A stretch of 64,000 bases of DNA from Stomorhina lunata (Eukaryota > Arthropoda > Insecta > Diptera > Rhiniidae). The notes under the pieces are model-generated. The model did no database searches. It was not told the origin of the DNA and saw only the letters and a program-made list of their open reading frames with translations. Made by a program: the position numbers and the translations under genes. Shown here in pieces: positions 22,955 through 33,510 of this stretch. The stretch covers positions 31,830,632 through 31,894,631 of the forward strand of contig OW121740.1 of assembly GCA_933228675.1 (NCBI GenBank). The letters run 5' to 3'. How positions within the stretch are numbered: the stretch's first letter is position 1; the number at the start of each line of letters is the position of its first letter.

Positions 22955-24125
22955 ATTTCTTGAAAGGTGTATTTTTGCGTTAGTTAGGAACAGAAAATAA
23001 AAATGGATTATTGAAGGAAGAATAGAAGGATTATCTTTCGAGGAAATTGAAATTGAACTTCCAATATATTTTAAGCTAAAAATAGAACCTTTTAAGGGGC
23101 AATATAATAATAATAATATTGCTGCACAGTGTTTCTTGTCATTTTCGGAAAAAAAAATAAAATAAAAGAAATAAAACTCTTTTCAATCAAGCATTTATTT
23201 TATTTAAAGCAATTTTTCTTTTTTATTTCACAATTACTTTTATTTGTACATGTTCATGACATTTTCAAAGGAGTTTTACGATAACTGCTTGATACTAACA
23301 AGATATATTTGCTCTGCCTTCTATTATCAGTACCATACAATTTTCCCAAGTTTTATTCGTATTATAAAAGTATTTTTTTGGGAAATGTTTTTACACATTA
23401 CGACAATGAAATTCATTCTGTGTAATTTTCATGCTCCAAATATTTTTTGTGATTTTCTTCTTCTTTGTGGGTGGTAAATCGAAGAATTGCTTTATTTTGG
23501 TATGATATTTTTTTGCATATATAAACATATTTGAACTCAGACTTTACATAAATATATATTGCATTTATCTTTTAAAATCATGTTAACAAATATGTTGTTA
23601 TGGCAATTTTTCGTATTCTTTCGATATTCAATTGGATTAAGTATTGTTTTATCTAGATAAATGTGTTTTTATGGCTTAAATACATATCTAACATGACAAC
23701 ATTGAAAATACTGTCATACATAAGTGAAATATTGCTTTTCTGTTAATACTTCAGTAATTCCGAAAGACTAAAATTCTTATGCCAGTAAAATATTTATAAA
23801 TCATACACTATGACAAATTTATTGTTCAAGCTGATCATATATTCCATTAAAGAATCATTCCAAAGAGTTAATGTCTGATAATATCAGGGCATTGTTTTAA
23901 AGTTTTCGGATTTGTTTTAAAACTAAAACATATACAATTTAGAGAAATGCTTGAAATCTTTGCTTAAGTCGGTAAAACGATCTATGTAATTTAAATTCGC
24001 ACGATCCAGGAACACAATTCGACAAACCCAAAGGTGAAATCGAACCTGATTTGGGACATTGTTTCGTACTAGAATACTCTCTGTAGCGATGTAAACACCT
24101 TAGATGTTTAATGAAATTCTGAAAC
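22955..24125. other. Spacer right of the LTR, no gene recognised
   Basis: AT-rich, with a frame at 23.24-23.48 kb that shows no domain. No retroelement coding sequence follows the LTR. Confidence 0.4.
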
Positions 24126-24129
24126 ATAT

Positions 24130-24443
24130 CGAACTGCTAACTCATTTCAAATTTCTAAGTCTTGTCAACTGTTGAGTCATCTCAAAATGCTTAGTCATTT
24201 CGAAATGTTGAGTCATCTTCAACTACTGAGACATCTCGAATTGCAATGACATCTAGAACTAATGAGTTGATTTTTCAAGAAAATGATGGCGATATAGGGA
24301 TGAATTGAGACAGACAGTTTCCACAAACTGAATGGAAGCTTGACTATATATTGAGTCATCTCAAACAGCTGAGTCATTTCGAACTGCATATACATTACGA
24401 AACCCTGAGTCGTCTTGAACTTATAAGACATCTCAAGCTGACG
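24130..24443. repeat. 18-bp minisatellite, interrupted
   Basis: Blocks close to TGAGTCATCTCGAACTGC recur every 18 bp at 24139, 24157, 24175, 24193, 24211, 24229 and 24247, stop for about 90 bp, and resume in phase-like steps from 24353 to 24443. Because 18 is divisible by three, the plus strand reads as a six-residue peptide repeat (LSHLEL-like), which is probably incidental. Confidence 0.85.
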
Positions 24444-24455
24444 ATAAACAGCTTT

Positions 24456-26311
24456 GACAAGTTTTCTATGGAAAAGTTGACAGTGGGACAAGTTTTCTAT
24501 AGAAAAGTTGACAGTGGGACAAGTTTTCTATAGAAAACTTGACAGTGGGGCAAGTTTTCTATAGAAAAGTTGATAGTAGAACAAGTTTTCTATAGAAAAG
24601 TTGACACTGGGACAAGTTTTATATAGTAAAGTTGATAGTGGGACTACTTTTCTATAGAAAAGTTGACAGTAAGACAAGTTTTCTATAGAAAAGTAGACAG
24701 TGGGACAAGTTTTCTACAGAAAAGTTGACAGTGGGACAAGTTTTCTATAGGAAAGTTGCCAGTGGGACAAGTTTTCTATAGGAAAGTTGCCAGTGGGACA
24801 AGTTTTCTATAGAAAAGTTGAAAGTGGGATAAGTTTTCTATAGAAAACTTGACAGTGGGGCAAGTTTTGTATAGAAAACTTGACAGTGGGGCAAGTTTTG
24901 TACAGAAAACTTGACAGTGGAACAAGTTTTATATAGAAAACTTGACAGTGGAACAAGCTTTCTATACAAAAAATCACAGTAAGACAAGTTTTCTATAGAA
25001 AAGTTGACAGTTGGACAAGTTTTCTATAAAAAAATTGACAATGGGACAAGTTTTCTATAGAAAAGTTGGAAGTGGGATAAGTTTTCTATAGAAAGGTTGA
25101 CAGTGGAACAAGTTTTCTATACAAAATACGACAGCGGGGCCCGTTTTCTATAGAAAACTTGACAGTGGGGCAAGTTTTCTATAGAAAACTTGACAGTGGG
25201 GCAAGTTTTCTATAGAAAACTTGACAGTGGGGCAAGTTTTCTATAGAAAACTTGACAGTGGGGCAAGTTTTCTATAGAAAACTTGACAGTGGGGCAAGTT
25301 TTCTATAGAAAACTTGACAGTGGGGCAAGTTTTCTATAGAAAACTTGACAGTGGGGCAAGTTTTCTATAGAAAACTTGATAGTGGGGCAAGTTTTCTATA
25401 GAAAACTTAACAGTGGGGCAAGTTTTCTATAGAAAACTTGACAGTGGGGCAAGTTCTCTACAGAAAACTTGACAGTGGAGCAAGTTTTCTATAGAAAACT
25501 TGATAGTGGGGCAAGTTTTCTATAGAAGACTTGACAGTGGGGCAAGTTTTCTATAGAAAACTTGACAGTGGGTCAAGTTTTCTATAGAAAACTTGACAGT
25601 GGGTTAAGTTTTCTATAGAAAACTTGACAGTGGTATAAGTTTTCTATAGAAAACTTGACAGTGGTATAAGTTTTCTATAGAAAACTTGACAGTTGGATAA
25701 GTTTTCTGTAGAAAACTTGACAGTGGTATAAGCTTTCTATAGAAAACTTAACAGTTGGATAAGTTTTCTATAGAAAACTTGACAGTGGGTCAAGTTTTCT
25801 TTAGAAAACTTGACAGGGGGACAAGTTTTATATTGAAAACTGGACAGTGGGTCAAGTTTTCTATAGAAAATTGAAAAGTGGGACAAATTTTTTATAGAAA
25901 ATTGAAAAATGGGACAAGTTTTATATAGAAAAGTTGACAGTGGTACAAGTTTTTTATAGAAAAGTTGTGAGGGGCACAAGATTTCTATAGAAAAGTTGAC
26001 ATTGGGACAAGTTTTCTATAGAAAAGTTGACAGTTGGGCAAGTTTTCTATAGAACACTTGACAGTGGGATAAGTTTTCTATAGAAAAGTTGACAGTGGGA
26101 CAAGTTTTCTATAGAAAATTTGACAGTGGGACAAGTTTTCTGTAGAAAACTTGACAGTGGGACAAGTTTTCTGTAGAAAACTTGACAGTGGGACAAGTTT
26201 TCTGTAGAAAACTTGACAGTGGGGCAAGTTTTTTTTAGAAAACTTAACAGTGGGACAAGTTTTTTTGTAGAAAACTTAATAGTGGGACAAGTTTTCTATA
26301 GAAAAATTGAC
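24456..26311. repeat. 31-bp satellite array, about 60 units
   Basis: Unit GACAGTGGGGCAAG plus TTTTCTATAGAAAACTT, 31 bp, repeated from 24.46 to 26.31 kb. In the commonest form the unit includes the perfect 20-bp palindrome AAGTTTTCTATAGAAAACTT. The stretch 25.14-25.45 kb is almost uniform; both edges are diverged, as expected when unequal exchange homogenises the centre. There are no unique spacers, so this is not a CRISPR array. Confidence 0.97.
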
Positions 26312-27590
26312 ACATGAAAAATAGACTATATTTTTATAAAAAAGGCCTGTGAGACCTTATTCACATTCATGTTACCTTCTTTGAAAATTCAAATTGAAAA
26401 CGCCAATTCCATAACTCTCAAATCAGTGAAAAAATTTAAACAAAACAACACTTATTTTATTTTTATTTCTTCATTTCTTTAAAAATTTGTTGTTTTTACT
26501 TTTTTCCAATATTTCTGAAATCTTTTTCTTTGTCGGATAGTTTTTGATTTTTTGTACATTTTTTTTTCAAAATAAACAACTTTTTCCATGCTTGACACAT
26601 TTTACTTCTTTGCTCCTTGCAACAATAGAATAATAGAAAACAAATGTGTTAAAAATTATTTGTTGCTTGTTTTCTTGACTTTGTTGCAGCAACAGCAATC
26701 AACAATATGTAATCACTATTATCTGTGTATGTATCTCTATAGTTTGTAAACTTTGAATATGTTCAAAAAGTTTCTTGTATAGTTTTTTTGTTTTTTTCTT
26801 AAAATATTTTGTACAACAAGTTTGGATGGATTTTTATTGTAAAAAAGTTGAACTATTGTCTTTTCTTATAGTTGAAATATTTTATAAAATTTTTTAAATT
26901 TTTTTCTTATCAGAGAAAATGATTTTTGTTTATAAGTCAGTCATGCAGCTGTGAAAAAGTCAATAGTTTTACTGGAAAGTTCAGAGTTTAAATTTAAAAT
27001 CATGTCTTGTAAGTCAATATGAGATTTTTTTTATTTTGAATTATTTAAAGGATACCGAACCATTTACTTTATTTCTTACAATAAATAAAAAACATTCCAA
27101 TACATTTTTATGTCTCTTCATTAATTTAAAATAAAAACATAAACTGTCAAATAATGTTAAATTGTATTTAAAAAAGTTCAAAATTATACCAGCTTTGAAT
27201 AATTTTATGGCATACAAAAAAATAGTAAATCCATTTAAAATGTCAACATCAAATAATAGTTAACATTTCTTTTTCCACTTTAACCCATTTTTGTGTCTAC
27301 AAAATATAACAAGAGTATGACATTTCTGAAAACCATCAACAAATTGTTAATGGTTGAAATTTATTTAATATTTGTCGTGATATACATATGTAATTGGGTA
27401 AATGTTGAACATACTACAATATTTGTGTCATGTAATGTAATACGTATATGACACAAATAAAATATACGTTGTTATGTATGTGTGTACATTTTATATAGCA
27501 CAATAAATGATTGATATTATCATTTGTTTATTGTTTATATATTTTATTCATACAAATATACTTATATTTTTGTAGTGAGCTTATATCCAC
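26312..27590. other. AT-rich spacer, no gene recognised
   Basis: Long T and A runs and no coding motif. Ends at a LINE fragment. Confidence 0.4.
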
Positions 27591-27597
27591 TACAAGC

Positions 27598-28072
27598 TAT
27601 GTTTGTAAATTAAAACTCATGTATAATCGCTTTAACCGAGAAGTAAAGTGCAGTGCAAGGAAAGATAAGCGGAAATTGGCTGTTAGTTTAGTTAAAGAAG
27701 CCCAAATAGCCAGTAAAGCAGGTCGATTCAAGGACGTAATTCTATGACCAAAGAAATAACCGGCCATAACCACTACAACTCGAAGCCGTCAATGAATCAG
27801 CCGAACGATCTGATCTTTAGAGTAGATCAAAAGATGAAACTGTGGGAAGATCATTACTCAAAATAGCTGTCAGCCAATCCAGCTGAATACTCCAAAATTA
27901 TGTGATTGCTATCCTATGTGTCACATAAAAAATATTAATAAAGAATTTGATACCTAACCACCAACATCCCATGAAATAAAAGCTGAAATCAAACGACTAA
28001 AATCTGAAAAGCATGTAGGTTCTTATGGGTTACCACCCGAATTACTAAAAGCTAATACAGTTCTACTAACAC
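27598..28072 (+). pseudogene. LINE fragment, linker and start of reverse transcriptase
   Basis: Readable pieces NREVKCSARKDKRKLAVSL, VKEAQIASKAGRFKDV, then after stops PPTSHEIKAEIKRLKSEKHV and SYGLPPELLKANT, the segment just before the RT core of an RTE-like LINE. It breaks at the left end of the foldback element and does not resume on its right side. Confidence 0.75.
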
Positions 28073-29453
28073 TGCATAGTAGAGCGTCTCGACTTATATG
28101 GGGAAAAAATAAAGTTCGCCGTATACCATCGAATATAAAGCGTTGCTATGAGACAGTTTCGAAAATTTTTTTTTTTAATATTTTTTGTCGCACATTGGGG
28201 TCGCCAAAATATATTTTTCGTTATATCTTCGCCATTTAAAGTCGGATCTTGAAGTATGATATATCGATGTTTTTGTCTCAAGGAGGCCAACATTTTTCTT
28301 TTATAGTCATTATTCTCAGGTATCCGGTTCTAGTATTTATCTATCAGACCCCTATTCCTACCACCCTAATGTACCACCCTAATATCAGAAAATTAAAGCT
28401 CTTAAAAAATCGTTAAACTTTTACTAAGGAAGTTTTTCGATTTTTCAAACCGATCTATTACAAACAACGAATTTCTTATTTTGCCGCACATAGGGATCGC
28501 CAAAATACATTTTTTGTTATATCTCCGCCATTTACTGTCGGATCTTAAAGTGCAATATATCGATGTTTTTGTCTAACGAAGGCCAATGTTTTTCGATATC
28601 TGAGATCAATGATCTGAGATCAATGATTATTATCAAAAAAAAAAAAGTACTAGAAGAATGTACTTGAGGTCAATGATTATAAAACTAAACTTAATTATTT
28701 TCACAGCTTATCGATGCCTTTAACAAAACCCTGAACGTTTTGTTCATGTACTACATTAATCTGCCATGGCTGTCACATGGGCCACATTTTTTCAGAACTT
28801 GAGAGCCCTCAAAAATACAGCAAACTTGGGTCTTTTCAAAACATAATTGATTAAAGGTTTCAAATTTTTATAATTCTTGTTGTATGAGTTAAGATATCTT
28901 GGGTAGGTACTATGTAGAAGAATGTATTTAAGGTCAATGATAAATATCGCAAAACATTGGCCTTCGTTAGACAAAAACATCGATATATTACACTTTAAGA
29001 TCCGACAGTAAATGGCGAAGATATAACGAGAAATGTATTATGGCGATCCCTATGTGCGGCAAAATAAGAAATTCCTTGCTTGTAATAGATCGGTTTGAAA
29101 AATCGAAAAACTTTCTTAGTAAAAGTTTAACGATTTTTTAAGAGCTTTAATTTTCTAATATTAGGTTGTTACATGATGGTGGTAGGAACAGGGGTCTGTT
29201 AGATAAATACCAGAACTGGATACCTGAGAATAATGACTATTAAAGAATGTTGGTCTCCTCGAGACAAAAACATCGATATATCACACTTCGAGATCCGACT
29301 GTAAATTCCGAAGATATAACGAAAAATGTATTTTGGCGACCCCAATGTGCAACGAAAAAAATTAAAAAAACAATTTTCGAAACTGCCTCATAGCAATGCT
29401 TTATATACGATGGTGTACGGCGATTTTTATTTTTTCGAGACGCCCTACTGCAC
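28073..29453. mobile_element. Foldback-like element with long inverted arms
   Basis: The left arm (28073-28640) and right arm (28910-29453) are imperfect inverted copies of each other; ends read GTAGAGCGTCTCGA and, inverted, GTAGGGCGTCTCGA. Each arm also holds two direct copies of a roughly 115-bp module (GATCGCCAAAATAC ... TCGGATCTTAAAGTG ... ATATCGATGTTTTTGTC), so the module occurs four times. About 270 bp of spacer lies between the arms. No protein is encoded. Inserted next to an RT fragment. Confidence 0.85.
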
Positions 29454-29935
29454 GGTGATGCAAATGAGGTTTTTTTATAAATAAATTGACGGATTTTTAT
29501 GAAACTTGAGGCATCAGCTAGGCTTTTAGGGTAATATTAAGGGATGCATCTATCGCTAGCACAGTGGGCTCTACAGTGGACCAAAGCTGCCCACCTCGGG
29601 TTTGTAAAACTTTTGGGTCCTTATAACTTTTGCCAATTTAGTGCCATCCGGAAGATTTTTATATTTTTGAAAATTTCTTATAAAACTTGTATTATCCTAT
29701 CTCTTACAGTTTCAGAGATATTTGGCTCCAAGCATTTTTTTGCCTTTTTTTTGGCATGACTTCTTTTTTAAAAAAATACTGTTAGATTTCTGATAAACTT
29801 CTAAATCAACTAAAAGAAAAAGAAAACTATTTATGTAAACTTTACAACAAAGAAAATTCTTCAAAGTTTGTAAACCGAAAAAAGCCTAAAAAATAAAATT
29901 TTTTTTCAAGAAAAAGTAATTTTATTATACCCTTC
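29454..29935. other. Spacer, no gene recognised
   Basis: Between the foldback and a family B fragment; no motif found, though it reads like diverged repeat DNA. Confidence 0.35.
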
Positions 29936-30183
29936 ACCACCATAGATGGAAAGGGTATTATAAGTTTGTGCTGATGTATGTAACGCATAGAAATATTTGT
30001 CTTAGACCCACCTTTCAGTATACCAATAGGCATAGAATCACTTTTAGAGCCGATTTAGCGATGTCAGTCAGTCCGTCTGGCTGGACGGCTGGCTGGTAAT
30101 TTGATGAAATTTGGCACAGTTAACTTTTTTGCTATTGAAATTCGTCACAATCGGTCCATTATTTATGGTACCTCCCATAAGTA
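29936..30183 (+). mobile_element. mini-me-like repeat, family B, start fragment
   Basis: TATACCCTTCACCACCATAG start, GATGTCAGTCAGTCCGTC, TACCTCCCATAAGTA, then an abrupt change to LINE sequence at 30184. Confidence 0.75.
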
Positions 30184-30229
30184 CCCCTTGTCCATTGGAG
30201 CAAGGGGTTCTTCTCTCAGACAATGAGCC

Positions 30230-30692
30230 GCAGTATTTAAGATTGCTTTGTCCGGTAATATTACCTACTACCATTCTAAGTTCATGCTTCTCCAAGTTTA
30301 TTAGTTTTTCTAGATTGGTATTACTTTGCTTCCACAAAGTTTTTGCTTGATCGCAACCATGCGACCCATACCACAATGCATCTGCTTCTGTCTTGATTTT
30401 TTGTCTTACGTTGTAGAAGATAAAGTCAAGTCCAGGGTATACATCTTCAAAAGTATTACTTATATCCATGTCTGCTCCCGCACGTAAAAGTTCGTCGGCA
30501 ATATCGTTGCCTTGAATATTGTAATGGCCTGGTACCCAGCACAGTTTTAAGGCGTGTTGTTCGTTGAGAACCCCAAGTTCTCTGCGACAACGGCTGACCA
30601 CATCAGACCTAATATTCCTATTACAAAGTGCCTTGCTAGTAGCTTGATTATCTACGTATATAGTGATATCGCTTTTGTATATCGGTCTCATA
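30230..30692 (-). pseudogene. LINE RNase H, second half
   Basis: TIYVDNQATSKAL carries the third catalytic Asp and WVPGHYNIQGNDIADELLRAGA the last His/Asp motif of RNase H, followed by a C-terminal tail with TLWKQS and LRMVVGNITGQ. The Met apparent at 30700 is made by the inserted transposon end, not a real start. Removing the insert and one TA joins this frame exactly to 31779-32127. Confidence 0.85.
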
Positions 30693-30814
30693 CCCAGCAA
30701 AACTTTGGTAATGGCAAGTACTCTGATAACTGGTTACCTTGTAACGACTACAATATACCATCAGAATAAATAATAAGTTATTACAGAAGTACTTATTTGT
30801 AATTAAGATGGTAA

Positions 30815-30870
30815 TTTAAACTGAATGGCCCCGGTTCAAATCCTACCAAGGGCAACAATTTTTTTTAGTT
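30815..30870 (+). other. tRNA T-arm-like segment followed by T run
   Basis: GGTTCAAATCC resembles a B box and is followed by runs of T that could end a polymerase III transcript. No A box at the right distance is clear; probably a SINE scrap. Confidence 0.35.
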
Positions 30871-31281
30871 TTTTTTTATTAAAAGAGTCTTTTAAAATGA
30901 TTTTTGAATTTTAAGAACTTAAATATTATCTTCTGTAAAAAAAAAGTAAAACTAACTCACGTTAATGAAAAAATACCATCATGAGTCAATTTTGATTATG
31001 TAGGGGATGTTGAATACCAAACACGATTCTAATTGGTCTTAACTTGGTAAGCCCAACTTATCTGGGTCATCCTTCATCTCAACTGTGGACACACACCTCC
31101 TCATGGTATCACCCGGGGAGCTAGTTTAATACCCATTAATACTGTGAGTTAACATGTTCCGACAGTTGTCCCATAGGATCGATAAAAATGGGTTAGGATT
31201 ACGGGCTAGTAACCCTCTCTTGAAAAAAAAAAATACAATGAAGAGGATAAAATTAGAATTGAAATGTCCCACTACCTAATA

Positions 31282-31440
31282 TTAGAGGAGGATGACCGAA
31301 ACCTCGATAGAAAGACCAAGTAGAGGAATATTTTTCAAAGCTTGGCCTATAAAATTGGAGAATATTCGCACAAGATCGAAATCCATAGAATTCTAAAATA
31401 TGCTCGGACTTTGACCTTAACAGGTTGTTTATTTTAATTA
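31282..31440 (+). pseudogene. RTE-like LINE C-terminal scrap inside the TIR element
   Basis: Reads KDQVEEYFSKLGL, NWRIFAQDRN and NSKICSDFDLN, closely matching the C-terminus of the LINE at 6.3-9.6 kb (KDQVEENLSKLGI, NWKICAQDRS, NSKICSAFDLN). Confidence 0.75.
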
Positions 31441-31461
31441 TAAGCTGCTAAGTTTTCAACA

Positions 31462-31532
31462 TATGAAGTAGCTCAGTGGAAGAGTCTCTGCCTAGCAGTC
31501 GGAGGGTCTGGGTTCGAGCCCCCATGGGATCG
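31462..31532 (+). tRNA. tRNA-Ala(AGC)-like pseudo-tRNA, probably SINE head
   Basis: A box TAGCTCAGTGG at 31469-31479 and B box GGTTCGAGCCC at 31511-31521 with normal spacing; the D stem GCTC/GAGT pairs, and the anticodon loop CTAGCAG would give AGC. The anticodon stem has a mismatch and the acceptor stem does not pair (left ATGAAG, right GGATCG), so it is not a working tRNA. It is followed by an A run, as in tRNA-derived SINEs. Confidence 0.6.
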
Positions 31533-31778
31533 TAAAAAAAAATTGTATTTCGTTTAAAAATATGTTTTTAATAAAACAACAACAAAAAAGTTGTTGCTGT
31601 TGTTGTTGTTGCTTTCAAATTGCTTACCCAAGTCATTATATTTCTGCAATTGGTAAGTACTTGCCTCCAATGACATCCCCACGTTAATGTAATGACTTAA
31701 ACAGCGAATGAGTAAGTAGTTCGTGTTCAATAGTTTAACTGTTTAACTCATTATTTGGTAATCAAAAGTTTTACTGGG

Positions 31779-32127
31779 TAGATTTTAATCTTGCTGCTTC
31801 GGACACCGCATAAACTTCTGCTTGAAATATGCTACACGTGTTATTTATTTTGCAGTTGTATTGTATGTCTAATTTTTTACAAAAGTCACCACAACCTGTC
31901 CCAGTTTCTTTTTTTGAACCATCTGTATACACCTCTATCCCTTCAATATTTCTATTAATAGACTCCCAATTTTCTCTAGGTGGCATAACTGGCACAATAT
32001 CCTTATCCCAATTTACATACGATGTTATGTAGTCTGTTCTGATATCTACACAGGCAAATTTGTTTATTAGAGACAGGTTTGGACCCCTTTCTCTAATTAA
32101 CAAACTACCACTTTTATTAAGTCTAAT
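31779..32127 (-). pseudogene. LINE RNase H, first half
   Basis: RLNKSGSLLIRERGPNLSL leads to the RNase H core: EVYTDGSKKETGTGCG (first catalytic Asp) and IFQAEVYAVSEAARLKS (catalytic Glu). It ends exactly at the TA of the inserted TIR transposon and begins at the border of the family B repeat. Confidence 0.85.
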
Positions 32128-32879
32128 TATGCCTTTCACCACCATAGGTGGAATGGGTACTATAAGTTTCGGCTGATGTATGAAATGCATTGAAATATAC
32201 CAATAGGCTTAGAATCACTTTCTGAGTCGATTTAGCGATGTCAGTCCGTCCGTCCGTCTGGCTGGACCCACATGTAAACCTTGTAATCAAACTACAGGTC
32301 GCAATTCTAAAGATAATTTGATGAAATTTGGCACATATTCTTTGATAATGGGACCATGTCAATTGAAATTGGTAAAAAACGGTCCATTATTTATGGTACC
32401 TCCCATAGGTCCCATTTCCCGGAATTGATATATTGGCCACAAATAACAATATTTTTTCATGAAATTTAAAAAAATACTGCTTATGTAAGCTTAAATTACT
32501 ATACCAAATTTCGTTGAAATCGGTCGACATTTGACCATAGCTCCCATAGAAACTCTTCCTTAAAAACGCAATAAATTAGAAAAAAAATCACTAAAACGCT
32601 CGTAAATCTAAAGATAATGAGAATTTTGAGTTTATTTTTTGCACACCTTAGTTTTGTAACAACTGGAATCAATTTACCAAATTTCGGTCCATATTTGTCC
32701 CTAGCCCTCATATAAGTCCAAATGACGGAAACAGCTAAAATATATAAGTTTTGAGAAAATTTTTGTATGTTGACAAAATTTAGCAAATATTTGTCTTTAT
32801 ACAGAAAAAATAACACCTTTTACCTTAGAGGGGTATCGTATGGTCGGGATTGATCGACTATAGCACTTTCTTACTTGTT
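32128..32879 (+). mobile_element. mini-me-like repeat, family B, full copy inside the LINE
   Basis: Starts ATGCCTTTCACCACCATAGG and ends with a hairpin region GGTCGGGATTGATCGACT and ACTTTCTTACTTGTT. About 750 bp. It separates LINE residues ETALK from RLNKSG. A GTCY tract (CAGTCCGTCCGTCCGTC) lies at 32.24 kb. Confidence 0.85.
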
Positions 32880-33427
32880 TGTGTTTTTAATGCTGTTTCT
32901 TTAATGTGCAAATAGAGTGGATCCATGTCCAAGATTCTGCACATTGCAGCCGTAGCAGTAGAGCTTCTAGCTCCTGATATACTCAGTGTGACAATTCCAT
33001 TTACACGCTCAACAAATGTTGCGTGGATTCGTGTTTTTATAATAGGCCACCAAACAAGTGAGCCATGTGTAAGAATTGGCCTTACAATGGCTTTGTATAA
33101 CCCGTAAGTTAATCGAGGTTTTAGGCCCCAAGTTTTACTGATAAGTTTCTGACAAGAATACATTGCTGCGTAGCATTTGTTGACTCTTTTCTTTAAATTT
33201 GGTATCCATTTAAGCTTGTGATCAAATATTACCCCCAAAAATTTGGCTTAAGTTGATAACTCTAATGATCTTCCTCCAAGTTTTGGGAAATTGAAGGAAG
33301 ACAGTCTTCTTCTCGTAAAAACTACCATGTCTGTTTTTGATGCTTTTATATTAAGTCCGCATTTTGTTGCCCATTTTCAATGCTTGCTCCATTATCTCCG
33401 CAAGCGTAGTTGGAATTGTAGTCCTTA
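32880..33427 (-). pseudogene. LINE reverse transcriptase, palm end and thumb
   Basis: Upstream part reads KWATKCGLNIKASKTDMVVF then a stop near 33240 and LGVIFDHKLKWIPNLKKRV, typical of RT after the YADD block. The thumb continues AAMYSCQKLISKTWGLKPRL, YKAIVRPILTHGSLVW and ARSSTATAAMCRILDMDPL. The catalytic part is missing: the LINE ends at 33427 against a SINE-like piece. Confidence 0.85.
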
Positions 33428-33510
33428 CTAGAAGAAGCAGTGGCTAGCTGAGTTATGAGGTGACAACTGCTTTTCCTAAAAAATCTTGGGAAAAAAATTA
33501 ATTAATTGAT
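33428..33510 (-). mobile_element. SINE fragment (body)
   Basis: GTGGCTAGCTGAGTTATGAG matches the SINE at 11.30 kb; the tRNA-like head and the tail are absent. Confidence 0.6.

Larger units (their letters stand above)
30693..31778. mobile_element. TIR transposon (1,086 bp) with TA target duplication
   Basis: Left end CCCAGCAAAACTTTGG, right end inverted CCCAGTAAAACTTTTG, flanked by TA at 30691-30692 and 31779-31780. It interrupts the LINE RNase H and, when removed with one TA, restores the frame. It encodes no transposase; inside are an RTE-like LINE scrap and tRNA-like sequence, so it is non-autonomous or itself nested. TA targets suggest a Tc1/mariner-type mobiliser, which is inference. Confidence 0.88.
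30184..33427 (-). mobile_element. RNase H-bearing LINE, split by two insertions
   Basis: On the minus strand: RT palm end and thumb (33427-32880), then a family B repeat (32879-32128), the first half of RNase H (32127-31779), a 1,086-bp TIR transposon (31778-30693), and the second half of RNase H (30692 to about 30230). The 3' end near 30184 carries a block also found at the 3' end of the SINE at 11.1 kb. The RNase H places it in the I/R1/LOA-type LINEs; the clade is not decided. Confidence 0.85.

Noticed and set aside
23244..23477. 77-residue frame right of the first LTR
   Set aside because: Hydrophobic by AT-rich composition only; no motif or supporting context.
24456..26311. Possible CRISPR-like array
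   Set aside because: Units are contiguous 31-bp repeats with no unique spacers, and the genome is that of a fly.
30068..30700. Met at 30700 as a genuine start of an RNase H gene
   Set aside because: That ATG is created by the inverted end of the inserted TIR transposon; the real frame comes from 31779-32127.
31462..31532. Functional tRNA-Ala gene
   Set aside because: The acceptor stem does not pair and the anticodon stem has a mismatch; an A run follows as in SINEs.
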